Source: RGIG5050 sp045636065 (GTDB taxonomy: Bacteria; Verrucomicrobiota; Kiritimatiellia; RFP12; UBA1067). From it: a DNA stretch of 64,000 bases. Positions 53,134 through 62,437 of this stretch are shown here, one piece after another. Location of the stretch: positions 1 to 64,000 of the forward strand of contig JAZTWW010000063.1 of assembly GCA_045636065.1 (NCBI GenBank), in the 5' to 3' direction. Every line of letters starts with the position of its first letter. Positions within the stretch are counted from its first letter, which is position 1. The notes beneath the pieces were generated by a model. That model ran no database searches. It saw nothing but the letters and a program-made list of their open reading frames with translations, and was not told the origin of the DNA. The position numbers and the translations under genes were made by a program.

Positions 53134-54888
53134 ATGAACGGTTTGACGCTTCTCGCGATCGCCGGCGCGGTGCTGCTCGGCGGCTATTTCATCTATTCGC
53201 GCATCCTCTCGCGCATTCTCGGGGTCGACCCTTCGAGACCCACCCCCGCCAATACGCTCAGGGACGATATCGACTACGTCCCCGCGCACCCGACGGTCCT
53301 CTTCGGGCACCACTTCGCCGCAATCGCAGGCGCAGGCCCGATAGTCGGCCCGGTCCTGGCGGCCGAGTTCGGCTGGGCGAGCGTGGCCCTGTGGATCCTT
53401 CTCGGATGCGTCTTCATCGGCGCCGCCCATGACATGATCGCGCTGCACCTTTCCGTAAGGCACGAGGGCAAGTCTATAGGAACCGTGATAGGCGAGCTGC
53501 TAGGCCCGGGTGGAAGGGTGGCGTTCCTTCTCTTCTGCTGGTCGGCGCTTATACTCGTCGTCGCGGAGTTCACGAGGCAGATAGCCGCGACGTTCGTCTC
53601 GAACCCCGAGATAGCCTCGGCGTCGCTCCTTTTCATCGCGGAGGCCATCATCTTCGGGCTTTGCGTCTACCGCTTCAAGATGGGCGTTCTCCTGGCGTCG
53701 TCGATATTCGTTCCGCTCATGTTCGCCTTCGTGTGGATCGGCTCTTTAATCCCGTTCGATCTAGTTAAGATGGGGCTTGATGCCGGTACGGCGCAGACCG
53801 TGTGGACGCTTGTCCTTCTCGCGTACTGCTTCTTCGCCTCGACGATGCCCGTCTGGCTCCTTCTCCAGCCGAGGGACTACCTCAACGCCTACCTCCTCTA
53901 CGCGATGATGATCCTGGGCGTCGCCGGAGTCGTCTTCGCGCATCCGCATATCCAGATGGAGGCTTTCACCTCGTTTGCGGCCGAAGGGCGCGGCGGAGTT
54001 CAGATGCTCTTCCCGTTCCTCTTCGTGACCGTCGCCTGCGGCGCCTGCAGCGGCTTCCATGCGCTCGTCGCGAGCGGCACCACCGCAAAGCAGCTTGCGA
54101 GCGAAAAGAGCACGCGGCTCGTCGGGTACGGGGCGATGCTCCTTGAGGGGCTTCTCGCCACGCTCGCCTTGATCGGCGTTGCCGGAACGTGGGACGGCGC
54201 AGGCTACCTCCACACCATACAGACGGTCAAGGAGGGCGGGCTCGGCGTGGAGCCTGTCGCCATGTTCGCGGGCTCGCTTGCGGGCTTCTTCGAGAAGGTC
54301 CTGACGGCGTTCGGCGCGGGCGAGGCGGCTGCGCAAAGCGGCGTCGCCGTCGCAAGGTCGTTCATGCTCCTTGCGGTGAGCGCGTTCTTGATGACGAGCG
54401 TCGATGCGGCGACCCGCCTTGCCCGCTTCACCTGGCAGGAGCTCTTCCCGGTCAAGCAGGGAGTCGCTTTGACTGCCGCCCGCAAGACTGTAAGGAACAT
54501 GTATACGGGTACGGCGATAGTCGTCGCGCTCGTAGCGATGCTCCTTCTCGGAAACGCGGAAACGGCCAAGTCGCTTTGGACGAATTTCGCCTCCGCGAAC
54601 CAGCTTCTCGCGTCCCTGACGCTTCTCACGGCGTCGCTCTGGCTCTTGAGAAACGGCAAGAACATGTACATCGCCTTCATCCCGATGTGCTTCATGCTTG
54701 CGACCTCGCTTACGGCGGTGGTGCAGCTGCTCATTAAAGGCGTGAAGTCCTGGTACGCCCTCGGTTTTGCGGCCGGCTTCATTGGCCCCGGGCTCATGTC
54801 GATATGCACGGCCGCGCTTCTCGTCCTTGCGGTATTCACGTTCGCGCTCGGTGTGAAGGCGTTCATGCGCGCCAACATTACCAAATGA
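53134..54888 (+). CDS. cstA: CstA-family carbon starvation / peptide-pyruvate transporter
   Basis: 584 aa, about 15-17 hydrophobic helices. CstA signature segments: DYVPAHPTVLFGHHFAAIAGAGPIVGP near residue 50, WILLGCVFIGAAHDMIALHLSVRHEG, and the later TSVDAATRLARF. Family members import pyruvate or peptides across the inner membrane during starvation. RBS taggaga is present. Shorter than E. coli CstA (701 aa), as in many PVC and Bacteroidota homologues. Confidence 0.9.
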   Translation: MNGLTLLAIAGAVLLGGYFIYSRILSRILGVDPSRPTPANTLRDDIDYVPAHPTVLFGHHFAAIAGAGPIVGPVLAAEFGWASVALWILLGCVFIGAAHDMIALHLSVRHEGKSIGTVIGELLGPGGRVAFLLFCWSALILVVAEFTRQIAATFVSNPEIASASLLFIAEAIIFGLCVYRFKMGVLLASSIFVPLMFAFVWIGSLIPFDLVKMGLDAGTAQTVWTLVLLAYCFFASTMPVWLLLQPRDYLNAYLLYAMMILGVAGVVFAHPHIQMEAFTSFAAEGRGGVQMLFPFLFVTVACGACSGFHALVASGTTAKQLASEKSTRLVGYGAMLLEGLLATLALIGVAGTWDGAGYLHTIQTVKEGGLGVEPVAMFAGSLAGFFEKVLTAFGAGEAAAQSGVAVARSFMLLAVSAFLMTSVDAATRLARFTWQELFPVKQGVALTAARKTVRNMYTGTAIVVALVAMLLLGNAETAKSLWTNFASANQLLASLTLLTASLWLLRNGKNMYIAFIPMCFMLATSLTAVVQLLIKGVKSWYALGFAAGFIGPGLMSICTAALLVLAVFTFALGVKAFMRANITK

Positions 54889-54946
54889 TAATCTTTTAGT
54901 AAGGAAGATTTCATATTTCGTTCAAGGAGCGGTAATATGCGCATGG

Positions 54947-54952
54947 TATACT
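54947..54952 (+). promoter_or_regulatory. -10 box giving leaderless mRNA for the fadL-like gene
   Basis: GCATGGTATACT with TATACT at 54947-54952, then seven bases (tgtgcgc) to ATG 54960. Confidence 0.6.
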
Positions 54953-54959
54953 TGTGCGC

Positions 54960-56258
54960 ATGAACAAGAAAGCTCTTATCGTTTCCGCTCTTGCGGGACT
55001 TTCCGCCGTCGCGCACGGCGCAGGCTACGCGCTCTACGAAGCTAGTGCGCGCGGTATGGCAATGGGTAACTCTCTCGTCGGCAGCACGGGGGATGCAAGC
55101 GCCGTCTACTACAACCCCGCCAACATCAGCGAAGTCACGAACGTCGCCGTCATGGTGGGTGCCACGTTCATCAATCCGTTCTGCGATACGGAGGTTGACA
55201 ACTCGAACTGCCAGAAGATGAACGCTGGCTGGTTTACGGTTCCGCACGCGTATGCCGTAATGCCTCTAGGGCACGGCTTCACGCTTGGTCTCGGCGAATA
55301 CAGCGAGTACGGCATGGGCACGAAGTACAAGAGCCGTTGGCCCCTCGCCGGCGACTCCTACGAGACTACGCTCATGCAGGTAACGACAAGCCCGGTCATC
55401 TCCTACCAGGCCACAGAGGACTGGAGCATCGCCGGCGGTCTCAGGATTTCCTGGATCGAGTTCGAGAACAAGGCCGCGCCGTACGCCGGTACGATGAACT
55501 ACCTCAACAACCTCCCTGGCGGCATCTACGGCAGGAACAACGGCCTTCGTAGCCACATAAAGGGTGACGACTGGTCGCTTGGCTACATTCTCGCCACGCA
55601 GTACCGTGTTACCGACAGGGTTAAGGTCGGCTTGACGTACCGTTCCGAGATCCGTCACAAGCTTGAGGGCGACTTCAACTTGAGGGGCAGGGTTCTCGGT
55701 CAGAATGCCGAGCTCCACTCTGGTGACGTCACTGGCAAGGTCCGCCTTCCGCAGTCCATTACGCTCGGCGTCAACTGGGATGCCACCGACCGCCTGAGGC
55801 TCGGCTCGATGCTGTGCTGGACGCAGTGGAGCAAGCTCAACCACCTTACGATCCACATTCCGGAGCGCAACTCCCTCACAGGCGCTGCAAATCTCGACCA
55901 GAGGTCGTACTTCAACTGGCATGACGTCATCCGCGTTGGCTTCGGTGCAGAGTATGACATCAATGATTGGCTTGCCGTCAGGGGCAGCTACATCTATGAC
56001 ATGGATCCTTCAAGCCCCCACCACGGTACGACCATGATTCCCTGCGGCGACCGCCACATCTTCGGCACCGGCCTTGGCTTCAAGCTCGCGAAGAATCTGA
56101 CGCTCGATCTCGGCTACACGATCATCTACATGGAGAGCGAGACGCGCAGGGTCAACGAGAAGGGTGTTGCCCCTCTCACGAGCGACAGGGAGCGCCTCTT
56201 CGAGACGCGCAACGGCATCACGCAGCTGATCTCCGTCACGCTCGGATACGCGTTCTAA
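54960..56258 (+). CDS. FadL/TodX-type outer membrane transport protein
   Basis: 432 aa from ATG 54960. Signal peptide 1-20 (MNKKALIVSALAGLSAVAHG). The mature start GAGYALYEASARGMAMGNSLVG and DASAVYYNPANISEV are the FadL N-terminal hatch signature (NPA motif). About 14 strand-like segments follow and the chain ends TLGYAF with the terminal Phe. Homologues import hydrophobic compounds such as long-chain fatty acids or aromatics. The mRNA is likely leaderless; a hairpin follows the stop. Confidence 0.88.
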   Translation: MNKKALIVSALAGLSAVAHGAGYALYEASARGMAMGNSLVGSTGDASAVYYNPANISEVTNVAVMVGATFINPFCDTEVDNSNCQKMNAGWFTVPHAYAVMPLGHGFTLGLGEYSEYGMGTKYKSRWPLAGDSYETTLMQVTTSPVISYQATEDWSIAGGLRISWIEFENKAAPYAGTMNYLNNLPGGIYGRNNGLRSHIKGDDWSLGYILATQYRVTDRVKVGLTYRSEIRHKLEGDFNLRGRVLGQNAELHSGDVTGKVRLPQSITLGVNWDATDRLRLGSMLCWTQWSKLNHLTIHIPERNSLTGAANLDQRSYFNWHDVIRVGFGAEYDINDWLAVRGSYIYDMDPSSPHHGTTMIPCGDRHIFGTGLGFKLAKNLTLDLGYTIIYMESETRRVNEKGVAPLTSDRERLFETRNGITQLISVTLGYAF

Positions 56259-56270
56259 GGTTTGTTAAAA

Positions 56271-56292
56271 TTCCCCCTTGCACGAGGGGGAA
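56271..56292 (+). terminator. Hairpin after the fadL-like gene
   Basis: TTCCCCCT and AGGGGGAA (8 bp) around TGCACG. The loop and 3' arm also carry the -35 (TTGCAC, 56278-56283) of the next promoter, so the site may end one transcript and start another. Confidence 0.5.
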
Positions 56293-56306
56293 GATTATGA
56301 TATACT
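56278..56306 (+). promoter_or_regulatory. Promoter of the 32-aa basic protein and tRNA-Cys
   Basis: TTGCAC (56278-56283), 17-bp spacer, TATACT (56301-56306), then seven bases (attgcgc) to ATG 56314. Confidence 0.65.
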
Positions 56307-56313
56307 ATTGCGC

Positions 56314-56412
56314 ATGGGACAGCAACTTAGACAGCGTGCCAAGAGGGCGAGGCGTCTAGCGCGCAACAAGCGCGTGAAGGCCCGTCTGCTCGCGGCGAAG
56401 AAGTCGGCTTGA
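56314..56412 (+). CDS. Very basic 32-aa protein
   Basis: Reads MGQQLRQRAKRARRLARNKR and then VKARLLAAKKSA: about 13 Arg or Lys in 32 residues and no acidic residue. It has its own sigma-70 promoter with the seven-base leaderless spacing shared with nadK and the fadL-like gene, and lies 16 bp before tRNA-Cys on the same transcript. Similar tiny Arg-rich proteins beginning MGQ or MGK are familiar in PVC genomes, though I cannot name a family. It might bind RNA or the ribosome. Too short to be certain. Confidence 0.55.
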   Translation: MGQQLRQRAKRARRLARNKRVKARLLAAKKSA

Positions 56413-56428
56413 CAGGCTTCCTTTATCG

Positions 56429-56502
56429 GGTGGGATGGCCGAGCGGTTAGGTAGTGGACTGCAAATCCACGTACAGCGGTTCAACTCCGCTTCCCACCTC
56501 CA
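56429..56502 (+). tRNA. tRNA-Cys (anticodon GCA), CCA encoded
   Basis: Acceptor GGTGGGA (56429-56435) pairs with TCCCACC (56492-56498), discriminator T, then CCA at 56500-56502. Anticodon stem-loop GTGGACTGCAAATCCAC carries GCA. T-arm GCGGTTCAACTCCGC is intact. U73 is the normal cysteine identity base. Confidence 0.95.
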
Positions 56503-56518
56503 GTCTACTAGCGAAAGA

Positions 56519-56538
56519 CCTCCGGAAACGGAGGTTTT
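56519..56538 (+). terminator. Rho-independent terminator after tRNA-Cys
   Basis: CCTCCG-GAAA-CGGAGG with a GNRA tetraloop followed by TTTT. It lies 17 bp after the tRNA CCA end and just before polA. Confidence 0.85.
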
Positions 56539-56560
56539 CGTGTACTTGGAAGGGGATGAA

Positions 56561-59332
56561 ATGGGAGAGAAGACGCTTTTCGTGATAGATGTGATGCCTT
56601 TCCTCTACAGGGGACATTTCGCATTCATCAAGAACCCGCGGATGACGGCCACCGGCATAAACACGTCGGCCCTTGTAGCGTTCGCGTCAAGCGTCACCTC
56701 GATCCTCTCGGAGTACAACCCTACCCACGTCGCCTTCGCAATGGACCCTGACGGCCCCACGTTCCGGCACGAGGCGTACCCCGAGTACAAGGCGGGGCGC
56801 GAAAAGATGCCCGAAGATCTTGCCGCATCGATCCCCAGGGCCTTCGAGCTCGCAGAGGCGCTTAATATCCCGGTCTTGAAGGTTCCCCGCTTCGAGGCGG
56901 ACGACATAATGGGGACGCTTGCGCGCATGGGCTCCGAGGCGGGCTTCACAGTCTATATCGCCACCCCCGACAAGGACGCCGCCCAGCTCGTCGGAGAAAA
57001 GGTGCGCCTCTACCGCCCGGGGCGCGGCGGCGCGCCGGCCGAGGTGTACGACGAGGAGAAGGTGAAGAGCCACTGGTCGCTTTCAAGCCCCGCGCAGATG
57101 ATAGACTATCTCGCCATTGCAGGCGACAGCTCTGACAACATCCCCGGCATGCACGGCATAGGCGAGAAGACGGCCACAAAGCTCCTTGCTGACTGGGGGA
57201 GCGTCGAGAACGCGATCGCCCACGCCTCCGAGATAAAGGGGAAGCTCGGCGAGAAGGTGGCCGCCGGTGCGAAGGATGCGCTTGCTAGCAAGTTCCTCAC
57301 GACGATCCGCACCGACGTGCCGCTCGATGTTACGCTCGACGGCCTCAAGAGGCGCGAGGTCGATGCCGAAAAGCTCAAGGACGTATGCGCAAAGTACGAG
57401 CTTATGCAGCTTGCGAGGAAGCTCCTCGATCCTGAGGCGCTTCTCGACGCCGAACCCAAATACAAGACTCTCGCCGAGATAGACCACGACTATCGGCTCG
57501 TAAAGACCGAGGCCGCCGCGCGCGAGCTTGCCGAAGAGCTTATGGCTGCGGGGAAGGTGGCGTTCGACACGGAAACGACGGGCCTCGACCCGAGAGCTGA
57601 CGATCTCGTCGGGATAAGCTTCTCCACCGCGCCCGGCAAGGCGTGGTACGTGCCGATCCCGCCGTATGACGCTATGGTAACGGATCTTGGGGACCTTTTC
57701 GCCGCGGCCGCGCGCGAAGCGGGGAAGGGCCCTGCGATGGAGCGCGTCGCCATCTTTGCGGACGTCTTCGCTGATCCTGCCAAGACGCTAGTCGCGCACA
57801 ACGCCAAGTTCGATATCGCCGTCCTTGAAAGGTACGGGATAAGGTTTGGCTCCACCGTGCGCGACACGATGCTCGAGCATTACGTTCTCGACGCTGCGGC
57901 CCGCCACGGCAAGGAGGCCCTATCGCGCGAGCTTCTAGGGCGCGAGGCGATCGGCATCGAAAGCATTATCGGCGAGCGCAAGCGCGGCGTCGGGCAGAAG
58001 ACGATGGGCGAGATCCCTCCCGAGGAGATCCTCGACTACGCCGCGCAGGACGCCGATCTCGCCTTCCAGTGGGATGGCGTTTTAAGGCCGCGCGTCGCCG
58101 AGGCGGGCGCGCTCCAGGCACTAACCGAAAGCGAGGAGCCTCTGGTGCCGATACTCCTTGACATGGAGCGCGAAGGCGTTAAGGTCGATGTCGCCGCGCT
58201 CAAGGCGTATGGCGTCGAGCTGGAGCGCGAGATAACATCGCTTGCCTGCGACATCCGCAATCTGGGGGCGCCCGCGCTCAATCTCGATTCGCCTAAGCAG
58301 CTTGGCGAGTTCCTTTTCGATACGCTCAAGCTCCCGGGCGCAAAGCATACGGCCAAGGGGCAGTACTCGACCGACGAGAAGACTCTTGCGCGGCTCCAGG
58401 GCGACCATCCCGTCGTAGGGAAGATACTCGAGTACCGCACATGCACGAAACTGAAGAGCACGTATGTAGACAAGCTCCCGCAGTGCGTTGACCTTGAAGG
58501 GCGCGTCCACACGACGTTCACCCAGGCGTTCGCCGAGACGGGGCGCCTTGCCTCAAGCGACCCCAACCTCCAGAACATACCCGTAAGAACGGAGAGGGGC
58601 AAGGCGATAAGGGCCGCCATCGTCGCGCGCGACGAGAATCACAGGCTCGTTTCGGCCGACTATTCGCAGATCGAGCTCAGGATAATGGCCGCCATGAGTG
58701 GGGACGAACACATGATCGCCGCGTTCAACGCCGGGGCGGACATCCACCGCGACACGGCCGCGCGCGTCTACGACGTGATGCCCGGCCTCGTGACGGACGA
58801 CATGCGCTCGAAGTGCAAGATGGTCAACTTCGGGATAATCTACGGTATAAGCGCGTTCGGTCTCGCGCAGAGGCTCGGGTGCCCGCGCCGCGAGGCGTCG
58901 GATCTCATAGAAAGCTACTTCAGGCTCTATCCCAGGATCAAGGCGTTTATGGACGCGTCGATCGAGAAGGCCCGCAAAACCGGCTACGCCGTGACGGCCC
59001 TCGGAAGGCGCAGGTCACTCAAGGACATCACAAGCCGCAACGCAACCGTAAGGCAGGCCGCGGAGCGCGATGCGATCAATACGCCTGTGCAGGGGACGGC
59101 CGCGGATCTCATAAAGCTCGCGATGGTGAAGGTGAGCCGCGCTCTCAAGGCCGAAGGGCTCAAGGCGAAGATGGTTCTGCAGGTGCACGACGAACTTCTC
59201 TTCGATACGCCCGTAGACGAGGTGGAGCGCGTCTCGGAGCTCGCAAGAAGGGAGATGTCCCATGCGATGCCCCTCGGAGTCCCGCTCGAAGTCAGCGTCG
59301 GGGTGGGCCGCAACTGGCTTGAGGCGCACTGA
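56561..59332 (+). CDS. polA: DNA polymerase I
   Basis: 923 aa from ATG 56561 (RBS aagggg); the open frame upstream runs through the tRNA and is not coding. Three domains: 5'-3' exonuclease/FEN (about 1-300, VIDVMPFLYRGHFA, EADDIMGTL, DSSDNIPGMHGIGEKTA), 3'-5' proofreading exonuclease with FDTETTGLDPRADD (about 335) and LVAHNAKFDIAVLERYG, and the family A polymerase with motif A SADYSQIELRIMA (about 698), motif B KMVNFGIIYGISAFGLAQR and motif C LQVHDELLF (about 874). Proofreading residues appear intact. Confidence 0.95.
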   Translation: MGEKTLFVIDVMPFLYRGHFAFIKNPRMTATGINTSALVAFASSVTSILSEYNPTHVAFAMDPDGPTFRHEAYPEYKAGREKMPEDLAASIPRAFELAEALNIPVLKVPRFEADDIMGTLARMGSEAGFTVYIATPDKDAAQLVGEKVRLYRPGRGGAPAEVYDEEKVKSHWSLSSPAQMIDYLAIAGDSSDNIPGMHGIGEKTATKLLADWGSVENAIAHASEIKGKLGEKVAAGAKDALASKFLTTIRTDVPLDVTLDGLKRREVDAEKLKDVCAKYELMQLARKLLDPEALLDAEPKYKTLAEIDHDYRLVKTEAAARELAEELMAAGKVAFDTETTGLDPRADDLVGISFSTAPGKAWYVPIPPYDAMVTDLGDLFAAAAREAGKGPAMERVAIFADVFADPAKTLVAHNAKFDIAVLERYGIRFGSTVRDTMLEHYVLDAAARHGKEALSRELLGREAIGIESIIGERKRGVGQKTMGEIPPEEILDYAAQDADLAFQWDGVLRPRVAEAGALQALTESEEPLVPILLDMEREGVKVDVAALKAYGVELEREITSLACDIRNLGAPALNLDSPKQLGEFLFDTLKLPGAKHTAKGQYSTDEKTLARLQGDHPVVGKILEYRTCTKLKSTYVDKLPQCVDLEGRVHTTFTQAFAETGRLASSDPNLQNIPVRTERGKAIRAAIVARDENHRLVSADYSQIELRIMAAMSGDEHMIAAFNAGADIHRDTAARVYDVMPGLVTDDMRSKCKMVNFGIIYGISAFGLAQRLGCPRREASDLIESYFRLYPRIKAFMDASIEKARKTGYAVTALGRRRSLKDITSRNATVRQAAERDAINTPVQGTAADLIKLAMVKVSRALKAEGLKAKMVLQVHDELLFDTPVDEVERVSELARREMSHAMPLGVPLEVSVGVGRNWLEAH

Positions 59333-59372
59333 CGGCACGATCCCCCTTTTTTAAAATTGTCTCTTAATACGC

Positions 59373-59401
59373 TTGCAAATTGCGTTGAAATAGGCTACAA
59401 T
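59373..59401 (+). promoter_or_regulatory. Sigma-70 promoter of infC
   Basis: TTGCAA (59373-59378), 17-bp spacer, TACAAT (59396-59401), about 32 bases of leader before the AUC start at 59440. Confidence 0.7.
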
Positions 59402-59439
59402 ATGCACATCCTAAAAATCAATAGAAAAAGAGGTGACTT

Positions 59440-60063
59440 ATCGCTTCCTTCACACGAGTGAATTATAAGATTCGCGTACCGCAGGTGCGCGTTATCGATT
59501 CCACGGGCGCAATGCTCGGCGTCATGCCCACGCAGGCGGCCCAGCGCATGGCAGAGCAGCAGGGGCTCGATCTCGTCGAGATAACCCCAACAGCCGTCCC
59601 GCCCGTATGCAAGATAATGGACTACGGCAAATTCAAGTATGAAGAGTCCATCAAGGCAAAGAAGGCGCGAAAGGCGCAGAAGGTGCAGCAGGTAAAGGAG
59701 ATAAAGTTCCACCCGGGCACCGATACGGCCGATTTCGAGCACAAGCTCAAGCAGATACGCGGATTCATCGGCGAAGGCTGCAAGGTCAAGCTGACGCTTC
59801 AGTACCGCGGCCGCGAGAACGCGCACCGCGAGCTTGGCGAGGATGTGATAAACAGGGTTCTTGAAGCGCTCAAGGACGAATGCAGCGTAGAGCAGGCCCC
59901 GAAGACTTTGGGCCGCATCCTCGGCGCGCTCATAGGCCCGCCCAGGAAGAACGCCCCCAAGGCGCAGGCCCCGCGTCCTGCGGAGCCTCCGGCGGCCCCG
60001 CGTCCTGCGGCGCAGCAGCCGCCCGCAGGCGGAATCCGCATCTCGATAGGCGGAAAGTCGTAG
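59440..60063 (+). CDS. infC: Translation initiation factor IF-3, non-canonical AUC start
   Basis: 207 aa if started at ATC 59440, four bases after AGAGGTGA; a GTG at 59458 would cut off the conserved start. The N-terminus then reads ASFTRVNYKIRVPQVRVID, as in family members. N-domain, linker (CKIMDYGKFKYEESIKAKKARK) and C-domain (IKFHPGTDTADFEHKLKQIRGFI) follow. infC genes usually begin with AUU/AUC/AUA because IF3 represses its own mRNA through the start codon. A Pro/Ala/Gln-rich tail of about 45 residues (APRPAEPPAAPRPAAQQPPAG) is unusual. ispF follows instead of rpmI-rplT. Confidence 0.92.
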   Translation: MASFTRVNYKIRVPQVRVIDSTGAMLGVMPTQAAQRMAEQQGLDLVEITPTAVPPVCKIMDYGKFKYEESIKAKKARKAQKVQQVKEIKFHPGTDTADFEHKLKQIRGFIGEGCKVKLTLQYRGRENAHRELGEDVINRVLEALKDECSVEQAPKTLGRILGALIGPPRKNAPKAQAPRPAEPPAAPRPAAQQPPAGGIRISIGGKS

Positions 60064-60070
60064 GTAAAGG

Positions 60071-60544
60071 ATGCGTGTCGGTTTCGGATATGATTCCCAC
60101 AGGTTCGAGGATGGCCGTCCGCTCATGCTGGGCGGAGTGCATATCCCCGGCGTTGCGGGTCTTAAAGGCCATTCCGACGCCGATGCGCTTCTGCACGCGA
60201 TAATAGACGCTCTTCTCGGAGCCATCGCCCATGGCGACATCGGAAGCCATTTCCCCGACACCGACCCCGAGTGGAAGGGCGCGGATTCGTCGAAGCTCCT
60301 TGAAGCAGTCGCGGCGGAAGTGGCCGCGGCCGGGTACAGGGTCGGCAACATCGACGCTACCGTGATATGCCAGAGGCCGAAGCTGAGGCCGCACGTCGAC
60401 GCGATCAGGTCGCGTATCGCCGCGATCCTCGGCGTGGACACGGGCAGGATAAGCGTTAAGGGCAAGACTAACGAAGGGATGGACGATATTGGCGCGGGGC
60501 TCGGGATCGAGGTCCACGCAGTCGCACTCCTGGAGGAGCTTTAG
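60071..60544 (+). CDS. ispF: 2-C-methyl-D-erythritol 2,4-cyclodiphosphate synthase
   Basis: 157 aa. Fifth step of the MEP isoprenoid pathway. Motifs: GFGYDSHRFEDGRPLMLGGV with zinc ligands D8 and H10, GHSDADALLHAIIDALLGA with the third His, and the C-terminal IGxxRIS/KTNEGMDDIGAGLGIEVHAV CDP-binding part. Starts seven bases after infC and is probably cotranscribed with it. Confidence 0.95.
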   Translation: MRVGFGYDSHRFEDGRPLMLGGVHIPGVAGLKGHSDADALLHAIIDALLGAIAHGDIGSHFPDTDPEWKGADSSKLLEAVAAEVAAAGYRVGNIDATVICQRPKLRPHVDAIRSRIAAILGVDTGRISVKGKTNEGMDDIGAGLGIEVHAVALLEEL

Positions 60545-60591
60545 GGTTTGGCGTAAAGCATTACGCCTTTGAAATCGAAAGGATGAATGAA

Positions 60592-62385
60592 ATGTCTCAG
60601 ACGGTATGGAATGCAAACGGTTTCCCGAAGGTCGGGATCCGCCCCATAATCGACGGCCGCAGGCGCGGCGTCAGGGAGTCGCTTGAGGTCCAGACGATGG
60701 ACATGGCGAAGACGGCGGCGGCGCTCATATCGGAGAACCTCCGCTACCCCGACGGCTCGAAGGTCGAGTGCGTCATCGCCGACACCACGATCGGCGGCGT
60801 CGCCGAGGCGGCCGCGTGCGCGGAGAAGTTCCGCAGGGAGAATGTAGGCGTGTCCCTCTCGGTCACGCCCTGCTGGTGCTACGGCACCGAGACGATGGAC
60901 GCGGATCCCTCGATCCCCAAGGCAGTATGGGGCTTCAACGGCACCGAGCGCCCGGGCGCGGTCTATCTCGCGGCGATGCTCGCGGGGTACGCGCAGCGCG
61001 GCATGCCGGCGTACGGCATCTACGGGCGTGAGGTCCAGGACAAGGACGACAAGTCCGTCCCCGCCGACGTCAAGGAGAAGATCCTCCGCTTCGTGAAGGC
61101 CGGCCTTGCCGTCGCCATGATGAAGGGCAAGAGCTACCTCTCCTGCGGCTCAAGCGCAATGGGCATCGCTGGCAGCTTCGTGGACGTCTCCTTCTTCCAG
61201 AGCTACCTCGGCATGCGTCCCGAGAACATGGACATGTGCGAGATCGAGCGCCGCATCTCCGAGGGCATCTACGACAAGGCCGAGTACGAAAAGGCCCTCG
61301 CCTGGACGAAGAAGTGGTGCAAGGAGGGCAAGGACTACAATCCTGAGGCCATCCAGAAGAGCCGCGAGGCGAAGGACCGCGACTGGGAGTACGTAGTCAA
61401 GATGGCGATCATCATGCGCGACATGATGGTTGGCAACCCCAAGCTCGCCGAGATGGGCTTTGGCGAGGAGGCCGCCGGAAGGAACGCCCTTGCGGCCGGT
61501 TTCCAGGGCCAGAGGCAGTGGACCGACCACTGGCCGAACGGCGACTTCATGGAGGCTATGCTCAACAGCTCCTTCGACTGGAACGGGATCCGCGCTCCGT
61601 ACGTTATCGCCACGGAGAACGACTCCCTCAACGGAGTTTGCATGCTTCTGATGTACCTGCTCACCAACAGGCCTTCGCTCTTCGCGGACGTGCGCACGTA
61701 CTGGTCGGCCGAGGCCGTCAAGCGCGCAACAGGTGTCGAGATGACGGGCATCAACAAGGGCGGATTCATCCACCTGCTCAACTCCGGCAGCTGCACGCTC
61801 GACGCAACGGGCGAGCAGACCGTTGACGGCAAGCCCGCCATGAAGCCTTTCTGGGAGATCTCCGAGGCCGAGGCAGAGGCCTGCCTCAATGCCACGCAGT
61901 GGGTCCCCGCGGGTGTCGAGTACTTCCGTGGCGGCGGCTTCTCCTCGAGCTTCCTCTCGAAGGGCGGCATGCCCATGACCATGACGCGCATCTCGATCGT
62001 CAAGGGCCTCGGTCCGGCGCTCCAGATCGCCGAGGGCTGGTCCACCGAGCTTCCGAAGGAGGTCCACGAGAAGCTTATGCTCCGCACCAACCCCGAGTGG
62101 CCCTGCACCTGGTTCGTCCCGCGCCTCACCGGCAAGGGCGCGTTCAGGGACGTCTACAGCGTCATGAACAACTGGGCCGCCAACCACGGCGCCATTGCAT
62201 ACGGCCACATCGGCGCGGATCTCATGACCCTCGCTTCGATGCTCAGGATCCCCGTCTCGATGTCGAACGTCGCCGACGAGGACCGCTTCCAGCCGCACGC
62301 CTGGGGCCTCTTCGGGGCGGACGACCCCATCGGGGCGGACTACCGCGCCTGCGCGAACTTCGGCCCGCTCTACGGCGCGTACTGA
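60592..62385 (+). CDS. fucI: L-fucose isomerase
   Basis: 597 aa from ATG 60592 (aagga eight bases upstream). Converts L-fucose to L-fuculose, the first step of fucose degradation, suggesting use of host mucin or plant glycans. Motifs: VGIRPIIDGRRRGVRESLE, CWCYGTETMD, YLSCGSSAMGIAGS, GFQGQRQWTDHWPNGDF and ATENDSLNGVCMLLMYLLT with the metal-binding Glu/Asp. Length is normal for the family. No other fuc genes are in the window. Confidence 0.95.
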   Translation: MSQTVWNANGFPKVGIRPIIDGRRRGVRESLEVQTMDMAKTAAALISENLRYPDGSKVECVIADTTIGGVAEAAACAEKFRRENVGVSLSVTPCWCYGTETMDADPSIPKAVWGFNGTERPGAVYLAAMLAGYAQRGMPAYGIYGREVQDKDDKSVPADVKEKILRFVKAGLAVAMMKGKSYLSCGSSAMGIAGSFVDVSFFQSYLGMRPENMDMCEIERRISEGIYDKAEYEKALAWTKKWCKEGKDYNPEAIQKSREAKDRDWEYVVKMAIIMRDMMVGNPKLAEMGFGEEAAGRNALAAGFQGQRQWTDHWPNGDFMEAMLNSSFDWNGIRAPYVIATENDSLNGVCMLLMYLLTNRPSLFADVRTYWSAEAVKRATGVEMTGINKGGFIHLLNSGSCTLDATGEQTVDGKPAMKPFWEISEAEAEACLNATQWVPAGVEYFRGGGFSSSFLSKGGMPMTMTRISIVKGLGPALQIAEGWSTELPKEVHEKLMLRTNPEWPCTWFVPRLTGKGAFRDVYSVMNNWAANHGAIAYGHIGADLMTLASMLRIPVSMSNVADEDRFQPHAWGLFGADDPIGADYRACANFGPLYGAY

Positions 62386-62437
62386 TTTTGTTCAACCACT
62401 TGTTTGTAACGCAAAAAGAAAGAAAGGCATCATTAAG

